Shown here piece by piece: positions 55,290 to 64,000 of a stretch of 64,000 nt of DNA; within the stretch, counting starts at the first letter, position 1, and every line of letters begins with the position of its first letter. The DNA lies in contig NC_039360.1 of the NCBI RefSeq assembly GCF_003573695.1, forward strand, positions 66,899,911-66,963,910, in the 5' to 3' direction. Source of the stretch: Papaver somniferum (Eukaryota; Streptophyta; Magnoliopsida; Ranunculales; Papaveraceae). Under the pieces are notes generated by a model. The model did no database searches, had not been told where the DNA came from, and saw only the letters and a program-made list of their open reading frames with translations. A program made the position numbers and the translations under genes.

Positions 55290-58200
55290 TGTAGATGAGG
55301 AAAAACGATTTGTTGGTTTTTAAGGAATTGAGGAGACGAGCGTACGGACGAGACTCCTCGAACCGAGCGAAATGTTAAACCTCACACAGATGCACCGCTG
55401 CAAAGGGGGTGCTTTAGATTCGAGAGATCAATCTGTAGTACTCCGGCCTAAATCAAGACAATGACCATTCCAGAGTAAATTCGGTCACAAGAGAGGATGG
55501 GTTGATCTGTAGGAGGGAAGCTGGGAAATGTGTGGAATCAATGGTAATCAAAGATTGTGGGTGTGTGAATTCTGAATATGATAAGCTCTGAATGATTTAA
55601 ATTGCTCAATCGAGAGTAGTTTCTCAATTGATGAGTTGATGATCTCGTGTCGTCAGTTTGACGTGAGATTGATGATACTGATGGTGATTCAATCATGATT
55701 CAGAGACTTATTTATATTGCTGGAATTGTAGACACCATGATTCCATGAAGTGTGACAGTTGATGGAATTAAGGAGTGGGGAAGTGGAGATCGTGTTTGAA
55801 ACCATTTGCTCAACGTGTGGAGACTTGGTCGATTTTCCACCCACTACCTCGTGAATTCCTTAAACTGATTGCACGGCTTGCTCACATTTCATCGTGCGTT
55901 TGAACACACGTGCTGTAGACCGCCAGACCAAAACCCTAAGTGATATCCCCCCAAGTGACACGATTGACGTATCGTGGTTTGTTAGTCAATTAATGACTTC
56001 GTGGTTTGATGGGACGATGAGTCCATGTAGTCGTTGAGTTGAACATGATGTTCTGAAACTCGTGAATTGAACATGTCATGAGACAGAGGTATAGTTCTTA
56101 TGATGAAGTGAGCAAGTATTGATCATTCGGTGGATCGTTGAATATTGATTTTTGAATCAATATTCCTTGGTTTGAAAAAATATTTATCATCTAAGCAAGT
56201 GTTGCTCATGTGATGAATTGTTGAATATTTGATCGTCTGAGCATGTGTTGCTCGTCTGATGGATTATTGGCAGCGTACCAGAAATATTAATTAGAATACT
56301 GGTCGTTGAACCGAGCATAACTAGTAAAATTAATGACCATGAGGTCGTCATAAAATTATTAAGGTTGGAATCTGGAATGATGATCCTTGGATTCAGAAAC
56401 CCTAATTTGATCAATTGATGATGAATTCATGGTTCGTCAGAATTTCAACCATGGGACGAAGGAGGGAGCGACTACATGGGACCGTGGATCAACCATGTAG
56501 TGTCCATATGTTCACATGAGCAAATACGAAGAACTCCTGAAGAGTTGACGATTTGTTGGTGAAAGAATGATTAAATGCTGGTTTAATCATTTATTCGAAA
56601 ATGCTCGTCTGAGCCTTAGGTGAGAAAACCTAATTAATTATGACGAGGCGAGGGACCAACCATGGAGTCATGAAACCGGCCATGGGTTGTCCCGTGACCG
56701 CCTGATGATCACTTCATGAAAATCCAAAGTGTTTGGGAGAGTTTTGGACCTAATACGAGCAATTGTGCAAATTAGGTCAAAACTGTGAAAATTGATGGGA
56801 CCGTCTTCCGTGAGCCAAAGAGCCAATCTTGGTCGGTCAAGATAGCATGCTCGTGTTCCCAAGGCGTCCTCGTCTCAGTCCTGAGAATTTTGATATTTTC
56901 TGGCGTGCAATTGAGCATGCATTTGTGAAAATATGCCAAAATTAGGGTTTCGACGAAAATGAGGAAAAACACCATGAGATGATGAAAAATAATTATAAAA
57001 TAAGGAATGAGGAGGCGTGGGACCGCCGTGGTCAAGGAATGGTCGGCCGGTCGTGACCACAGTCCTGTGGTGCCTTTTCCTTAATTTTATAATATTTTGA
57101 TGATTTTATGAAAAATTCATGAATTTTGGGAGTTTCCATGAATTGAAGGAGTTTTCATGAGTTCAAGGAAGCAAAAGATATTAAAATAATAAAACAAGGG
57201 TGTGTGGGACCGTGGAAGGCATGACTGGCCGGCCAGGCCCGATCCCACAAGTTTCCCTAATTTTATAATGATTTTATGCAAAATTCATGAATTTTGAGAA
57301 ATTTGATGAATTTAGGGAGTTTCCATGAACTGAAGGAGTTTTCATGAGTTCAGGGAAGCAAAAAATATTAAAATAATAAAAACAAGGGCGTGTGGGACCG
57401 TGGATGCATGTCCGGCCGGCTTGGGCCCGGTCCCACGAGTTTTTCATAATTTTTTAATATTTTTTAGGTATTTTTGATGATTTGAGGGAATTTTTCCTAA
57501 TTTGAGAGAAATACCATGAAATCAAGGAATTTGATGAATTCAAGGAAAACTAATAATAAAATAATAAAACAAAGGGGCGTGTGGGACCGGCTAAGGCATG
57601 GCCGGCCGGCCAAGGCACGATCCCACAAGTTTTCATAATTTATATTATTTTATTATTATTTGATGATTTGTGCAAAAATACCATGAAATCAAGGAGTTTT
57701 TTCATGAAATTGGAGAAATAATAATAATAATAAAAAAATAATAAGAAACCGTGGGCCTGGGGCCGGTTGGGACCAACGCATGGCCGATTGGCCAATGGTC
57801 ACGCCCCACACTCCTTTCCTTAATTTTATATTATTTTTTATGGATTTATGGAAGTACCATGAAACCGGGGAGTTTCCTCGAGACGAAGGAAATTTGATAA
57901 AATGAGAGAATTTTCATCATATCATAAAAAATAATAAAAATGCATTAAAAATATAAAACTGGCGTGGGATTGACCATGACACGGTCGGTTGGTCGTGTGT
58001 CCGTGCTCCCAGCACCCTGGTCAATATTTTAATTATTTATTATTTTCTTCTCTATTTTGCATAGGTTCATCGTTTCGTTGTATTTTTGAAATACTCGTTC
58101 TTGCGGTGACTGTTAGTGTATCATCGTTGAATACACTTTCACCATTTGAATCGGGGCTTACTTAGAGGTAGCTCAGACGCCCGGTTGTTGATTATTTATT

Positions 58201-58951
58201 ACTAATTGTGGAATTCGGTGGAGAATAATTCACAAAACTGAGCAATAAGATGTTTATTATTAATTCATAGGATCAGCTGAGGATTCGTCTACGAATTCAG
58301 AATAATAAAGTGAGCATTAACATTCCATGGGATCGTAGATTCGACCATAGAATCAGAGTAATTAAGATTTATCTATTACCATTTATGAGACCAGTTGTGG
58401 ATTCGATCATGAAATCGGAGTAATGAGATAATATAGTTATTGCTATTCTATGAGATCAAGCCGTGGATTCGATCATAAAATCAGAACAATTGTTATCGCC
58501 ATTCCATGGGACCAGTCGTGGATTCGACCATGGAATAGGAGCAATTAGGAATAATTAGCTTTTTGGATCCATACTGTAGAGCAAGCTGTCTAGGAGCATT
58601 AATCATCCCGATATGAGCTTGTCGATAAGTCATATCCTTTATATAGTCAGGGTAAACTTGTTGTTTGTTCCTGAAGACGTTATCGCTCTATACTAGCAGA
58701 GCAAGCTGTCTAGGAGCCGTCCATCTCGTGATGCTATATAGAAATAATCACTAAAAGTATTCAGTATTCATGAGATATGCCGTTGTCCAGTCGTGAGACT
58801 ACATATCTACATGTACTCTGAGAGAAAGTACTCTCCGTTGAGAACTCGATGAGAGACCCGTGTCTCGATACTCACGTCTGATTGCTGAATCAGAGCTTCG
58901 TATAATTATGAGTTTACGAATTTAGCTCTTGTTGAAAATCCACCATCTACA
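55290..58951 (-). repeat. Element C LTR, right (5' LTR of the element)
   Basis: 3662 bp, TGTAGATGAGG to CCACCATCTACA on the + strand. Very similar to the left LTR but longer by an extra repeat unit (about 57185-57365) and by 57802-58267. The GTGGGACC/GGTCCCAC tandem cores lie in 56990-57800. The region 58250-58560 has several 'gggatcg..attcgacca' type short repeats shared with the left LTR (46440-46720). Confidence 0.92.
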
Positions 58952-58956
58952 AAGTC
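58952..58956. repeat. Target-site duplication AAGTC of element C, right copy
   Basis: Identical to 44088-44092. The RT frame of D reads up to this point. Confidence 0.92.
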
Positions 58957-60174
58957 CTTTGAAAATTTTTCATAAGTTGATCCATAGATGATATCATCTA
59001 CATAGATTTGAGCAATAACCACATCTTTCCCACTCCATTTGGTAAATAAGGTTTTATCAGCTCCGCCTCTTGAAAAACCTTTTCTAATGAGAGAAGTGGT
59101 AAGTTTTTCAAACCAGACTTTACGTGCTTGTTTCAACCCATACAACGCCTTTTTGAGTTTTAGCACATGATCTGGGAAACCAGGATTTTCAAACCCCTTA
59201 GGTTGAGCGACATAGACTTCCTCCTTCAAAATCCCGTTCAGGAATGCGGACTTTATATCCATCTGAAACAACTTAACCTTAAGAAAACAAGCATGAGCTA
59301 ACAAAAGACGAATGGACTCAAGGCGTTCCACAGGAGCGAAGGTCTCATCAAAGTCAATTCCTTCAATCTGTGAATATCCTTGAGCGACAAGTCTAGCTTT
59401 GTTTCTGACAATCGTTCCAAATTCATCAGACTTATTCTTGAATATCCATTTGGTACCCACAATACTGATATTGGAGGGACAAGGTACAAGTTCCCACACT
59501 TCTTGTCTTTGAAATTGATTTAGCTCTTCATGCATTGCATTCACCCAAAAGGGATCGTTCAGAGCTTCATCAATATTCCTTGGTTCTACTTGCGAAAGAT
59601 AACAACCAAAATTGCACATATTTTGAAGTTGTCCTTTATTTTTGGCTGTAGAATCTTTTCCTCCAATAATACTGTTGGGATCATGATTCCTTTGAACCCA
59701 GAGATGTCGTGGAGGGACACGTTCTTGTTCGTCAGAAGTGCCTTGATCAGTGCTCTTCTCCTCGTCACTAGAAATGTCAGAATCAGTAACAATTGAGATG
59801 ACTTCAACTGATTCTGGAATTTCTTTGACTTTCTCAATTGTCTCAGTTGGAGGAAATTCAGCAGGAGGATTATCATGACTAAAGTTACTAATGTCGTCGA
59901 TGATAACATTAGCAGATTCCATCATGACTTGTATTCTGAGATTAAACACTCTAAAACCACGACTATCAGAAGCATAGCCAATAAAGATACCTTCATCACT
60001 TTTGGTGTCGAATTTCCCTCTATGTTCTCGATTTTTCAGAATATAACACTTACTCCCGAACACCCTGAGATAGTGTAGGTTGGGTTTCCTTCCGTACCAC
60101 AACTCATAAGGAGTGTTAAGGGTTTTAGATCGTAAATACACAAGGTTGATCAAATAGCATGTTGTAAAAACAGC
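58957..60174 (-). pseudogene. pol: Element D pol, middle part: integrase C-terminus and RT up to the catalytic motif
   Basis: After the TAA at 60175 the same frame continues: NTPYELWYGRKPNLHYLRVFG (integrase end), an acidic linker, then RT with WVNAMHEELNQF, GTKWIFKNK, NKARLVAQGYSQ, DFDETFAPV, LFQMDIKSAFLNG (catalytic Asp), KALYGLKQA and IYVDDIIYGS (catalytic YVDD, near 58990). The frame is broken by element C just after FSKDF; the published-style open frame running to 58906 reads into the C LTR. The remaining RT lies at 43196-44092. All catalytic residues visible here are intact, so the inactivation is by insertion and stops rather than by loss of motifs. Confidence 0.92.
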
Positions 60175-61638
60175 TTATCCCCAAAATCTCAATGGTAAGT
60201 TTTTGTTATGGATCATTACCCTGGCCATTTCCTGAATATTCCTATTCTTTCTTTCAGCAACTCCGTTAGCTTGAGGAGTAATAGGTGGAGAGTATTGTTG
60301 AATGATCCCCAGTTCGTCACAGAATTCAAATGCCTTGGTGTCTTTGAATTCAGTTCCACGATCGCTTCTAATTTTCGTTAGTTTGCGACCTTGTTCGTTC
60401 TGGATCCTTTTAACAATAATCTTGAATTCACCAAGAGTTTCATTCTTATGAGATAGAAATGCAACCCAAGTGAATCTTATGTAATCATCTACGATAACAA
60501 AAGCATACTTCTTACCAATAACAGTGGGTTGTTGAATTGGTCCGAAGAGGTCCATATGAATTAAATCAAGTGGAGCTTTAGTGAGAATATCTCGAGATGA
60601 TTTGTGGTGAACTTTTGTTTGCTTACCCTTCTGACAGGCACCACATACACCTTCAATCTTTGCATTGATTTTGGGAATGCCTCTAACAAGTTCTTTGTTA
60701 ATGATCTTAGTTAGAAGACAATAATTGATGTGACCAAAACGTTCATGCCAAAGATGTGTAGATTCCACCTTAGTCAAATTGCAACGATTTCTAAACTGAA
60801 TATCTAGTAGATAACAGTTATTTTTGCCACGAGTCCCTTGAAAAATTACTTTCCCAATTTTGTCTACAATGTCACATCCATTTGCATTGAAGACAACTCG
60901 ATGGCCTTTGTCACAAATCTGACTAATAGAAAGAAGATTAGCAGTCATACCTTTTACGTATACCACATCATGGATTTCTAGAACACCGGGAAGTTTGATC
61001 GTCCCCTTCTTACTGATGTAGCAACAACTCCCATCTCCAAATGTTACATATCCTCCTTCATAGTCAATAGATGAAACAAACCATGTGAGATCGCCTGTCA
61101 TATGTCTACTACATCCACTATCAAGAAACCATTGATAAGGAGACGTAGATCTTAAAGCAAAGGAACCCACACTATTAGTACTTCTCTGTTTAGAGTTTCC
61201 TGATGATTTTGTATGTCCTTTCAGAGTAACAAAACGTCGTTTAGTTTTCTTACAAAGATTACTTGCAACATTCAGACTCTTTTGAAATGACATACAAACT
61301 TGTTGAAGATGATTGGAAGAATCACAACAACAATATGAGCCAAAGCTTTGAAGTTTGTCTGAGTGGTTCCTAGCCATATCAGTTTTCACAATAACCGGTC
61401 GTTGAATACTATTTGATTTATGATTATTCTTTAAAATTGAACAACTGGAGTTTCTCAGACTCATCAAGGGACTATTACTCGATATCAAATCCTTAAGAAT
61501 TGCAATTTCGGCAACAAGATCAGAGTTGATCCGGATTTGTTCATCCAACCCCTTTTGAAGAGTAACCAGTTTATCAGACTTTTTTCTACGATTGGTTTTT
61601 AAACCTGGTGAAGCGTCAATTGAGACTTTATGGTCCAT
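60175..61638 (-). pseudogene. pol: Element D gag remnant, protease and integrase core
   Basis: The start MDHKVSIDASPG matches the Gag start of A and B, but after about 12 residues the frame jumps to the coiled coil (KLVTLQKGLDEQI), so the capsid is deleted. A zinc knuckle at residues 102-115 has Tyr for the first Cys (YCCCDSSNHLQQVC). The aspartic protease has DSG at 173-175 and HMTG at 179-182. The GAG-pre-integrase HHCC zinc site is His298, His303, Cys332, Cys335. The integrase core triad is Asp363, Asp426, Glu462, with exactly 35 residues between the last two. The frame stops at a TAA (60175-60177) in NLPLRFWG, where related elements have Glu or a similar codon. Catalytic residues remain, but missing capsid and stops make it non-functional. 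Confidence 0.92.
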
Positions 61639-61692
61639 ATAGTCAGAACGCTACAAACACAGACTTTTGAGGTCTTGAACGTGTTTTCCTTC

Positions 61693-61704
61693 TCTGATAC
61701 CAAT
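61693..61704 (-). other. Primer-binding site of element D (initiator Met tRNA)
   Basis: Minus strand TTGGTATCAGAG directly inside the 5' LTR edge at 61705, the same type as in element A. Confidence 0.88.
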
Positions 61705-64000
61705 TGAAAAGGCGGGGGTCTAACAACACCACCCAATATTTCTCTTAGCAATCTGTATGGACAAACTCGAATATACTTTTAATAGAATCAACAAGACTCA
61801 ATCAATTAAAAGTATATCAACGACTTTATATTTCTCTCTTGATTTAATTTACACAAGCAGGAACTGCGAGTTCTAATCAAATACAAGGAATAACTCGGAT
61901 GGTACCAAAGACCAATATCCGAGGATCAATCAATGACAATCAACAACCAAGGGTTGGATTACTCTAATTGACGATCTAACGTACAACTTGTATTATTTCA
62001 ATTATAAAGATAAAACAATATAATACGGAAACTGAAATAACACAGACACCAGAAATTTTGTAAACGAGGAAACCGCAAATGCAGAAAAACCCCGGTACCT
62101 AGTCCAGATTGAACACACACTATATTAAGCTGCTACAGACACTAGCCTACTCCAAGCTAACTTTGGACTGGACTGTAGTTGAACCCCAATCAGTCTCCCA
62201 ATGATCCAAGGTACAGTTGTACTCCCTACGCCTCTGATCCCAGCAGGATACTGCGCACTTGATTCCCTTAGCTGATCTCACCCACAACTGAGATTTGCTA
62301 CGACCCAAAGTCGAAGACTTGATGATAAACAAATCTGTCTCACACAGACAAGTCTATCGAAGGATTAATCTGTCTCCCACAGATAAACCTAAAAGGTTTC
62401 ATTCCATCTTTTGATAGTAATTAAGGTGAACAGGAACCAATTGATAATCCGGTCTTATATTCCCGAAGAACAGCCTAGAGTTATCAATCACCTCACAACA
62501 ATCTTAATCGTATGGTAGCGAAACAAGATGTTGTGGAATCACAAACGATGAGACGAAGGTGTTTGTGATTACTTTTTATATCTTGCCCATAGGAGATATC
62601 AATCTCAAGCCAATCAATATGATTGTACTCGTACGATAGAAGATGCAAGATCAGATCACACAACTACGATAAAGTAGTATCGGTCTGGCTTCACAATCCC
62701 AATGAAGTCTTTAAGTCGTTAACCTGGTTTTAGAAGAAGAAAACCAAAGGTTAAAGGAGAAACGACTCTAGCACGCAAACTAGTATCACATGTAAGGTGT
62801 GGGCATTAGTTTTGCATTGATGCTAGATGTCCCCTTATATAGTCTTTCAAATCAGGGTTTTCCATTAAGTTACCTTGGTAACAAAGCAATCAATATCGAC
62901 CGTTAGATGAAAGCCTGATTTAGATTCAATCTAATATTTCTCAACCGTTAGTTTGAAAACTTATCTTGTTACACACAATTGAAATGCACGCTTTTAGGTT
63001 TGTTAACCGTACCCAAACGTATGCACTTGTTGGTTCAATAATAGTTAATCAAAAGGTTAGCCATATGAGCATTTCATATAAACCATGTTCTTTTTCACCA
63101 TAACGAGTTCACATGACTCAAATGAACTAGTTAGAGAGTTGTTCAATTGTAAGGAATTCTTATGTAACTACACAAGACACAATTGAAGCAAAAATGATTT
63201 GATTCACTCGAATCGGTTCATGAACTTTGATAGCCACGATTTGTAAACTGCATTCCTTAGTCTTTTTAAGTTTAAGTTCAGAAATCATCTTCAGATATGT
63301 AACCTTCTTAAGTTCGCGGACTTAGTTCGTGGACTTAAGTTACCGGGTAGAGTTTACAAACTCCAGCAGAAATTCTCGGGATGAGAACTTCGCCGGTTCA
63401 CGGACTGGGTTCGCGGACTTAGCTTCATGCACTAGTTTGTCAACTCCAACAGAAATTCTCGGGTTTGAGAACTTCGGCAGTTCGCGGACTTGGCTCATGC
63501 CATTTTTCTGGTTCTCTTGATCAACAAAGTTCGCAAACTTTGGTTCAAGGAATAAGACTTATACATAAATATGTTTCCACAATAATGCTTATGTCCACAT
63601 TGGTTATGTAATCTAAACTCTGATTCCAATTATTGAAACATTCTTCGTCAAAGCAATTTTCAAAGTGATTGAAACATATCATGACTTTCGTCACTAGGTA
63701 AAGATAAACTTGGTTGAAGCGAAAAGCTTACTAACACATATTTCGAGATATAGATAGGAGAGGTATACTCGGCTCGAAATACCAACTGTGTATAATCAAA
63801 GTGTATATATAGCATACGACTTTTTGTCTCAAGAAGTAGGAGATATAATAGATAGACTTTTGAGGGATAGATAAGTTCAAGTCATCACATACCTTTTTGT
63901 CGAGAAGTTTCACCGGTTCCTTGAGTAGTTCTTCTTCTTGTATGATGAATCTCCATGAAGTCCTTGAGCTCAACTACAATTTTTATCCTAGTCCGAGACT
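61705..64000 (-). repeat. Element D 5' LTR, cut by the window end
   Basis: Close copy of 39967-42350 (ends TGAAAAGGCGGGGGTCTAAC on the + strand). The TATA box is at 62835-62841 and U3 repeats of AGTTCGCGGACTT at about 63305-63545. By comparison with the 3' LTR, about 90 bp including the TGTTAGAGC terminus lie past position 64000. Confidence 0.92.

Larger units (their letters stand above)
44093..58951 (-). mobile_element. Element C: Tat-like Ty3/gypsy retrotransposon without RT, with antisense gene
   Basis: LTRs 44093-47123 and 55290-58951 are flanked by AAGTC. The minus-strand order is LTR, primer-binding site (TGGCGACCACAGTGGGA, 55270-55286), gag, protease, integrase tail, then an opposite-strand plant mobile domain gene, then the 3' LTR. 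RT, RNase H and the integrase core are missing. Tat-type features are the Gag/zinc-finger style (CX2HX4HX4C), the long LTRs and an extra antisense ORF before the 3' LTR. It is the youngest insertion along its path, since it sits in D, which sits in E, which sits in B. Confidence 0.9.
39967..64000 (-). mobile_element. Element D: SIRE-like copia retrotransposon with pol, interrupted by element C
   Basis: The 3' LTR is 39967-42350 and the 5' LTR starts at 61705 and runs off the window end, where about 90 bp should be missing. The minus-strand primer-binding site TTGGTATCAGAG is at 61693-61704. Its ORFs in order are a gag remnant, protease, integrase, RT and RNase H, broken by element C at 44093-58951, by most of gag being deleted, and by two in-frame stops. 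It inserted into E; CTTCC (39962-39966) is the presumed target duplication. Its LTRs are related to those of A and B, so D represents the pol-bearing side of the family. Confidence 0.92.

Overview
This is plant nuclear DNA made almost entirely of nested LTR retrotransposons. The evidence is copia- and gypsy-type Gag/Pol domains, primer-binding sites complementary to plant initiator Met tRNA, LTRs of 1.5-3.7 kb, a CACTA-like DNA transposon, and an intron-bearing plant mobile domain gene. I see no intact single-copy host gene. The species cannot be named from the sequence; a flowering plant with a repeat-rich genome is the safe statement.

Layout, from outer to inner. (1) Bases 1-2064: old repeat remnants. 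(2) Element B, a SIRE-like copia element on the + strand, starts near 2065 and runs to 35157, where its 3' LTR is broken. (3) Element A, a second SIRE-like copia element on the + strand (2327-23369, target duplication TAATC), sits inside the 5' LTR of B. A is itself interrupted by a CACTA-like transposon G (about 4203-9509, in its 5' LTR) and by a non-autonomous gypsy-like element F (10823-17871, minus strand, duplication CCTGT, in its gag). (4) B resumes at 23375 with the rest of its 5' LTR and a broken gag. Its 3' region carries two solo LTRs in opposite orientation (27072-29686 and 30174-33026). (5) Element E (minus strand, from 35158) broke the 3' LTR of B. (6) Element D, a copia element with recognisable protease, integrase, RT and RNase H (minus strand, from 39967 past the window end), landed in E. 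(7) Element C, a Tat-like gypsy element (minus strand, 44093-58951, duplication AAGTC), landed in the RT of D.

A and B are gag-only: each has a broken gag, no pol, and a second small ORF between gag and the 3' LTR. They probably moved using enzymes from relatives such as D. C keeps Gag, protease and an integrase tail in one frame but has no RT, and carries on its opposite strand a plant mobile domain gene with its own TATA box and introns at consensus splice sites. F encodes only one acidic protein of unknown function.

The observations I rate highest are the antisense intron-bearing gene of C, the element-specific short repeats at the same place upstream of the TATA box in four copia LTRs, the gag-only design with a second ORF, and the opposed solo LTRs that together imitate a 6-kb palindrome.
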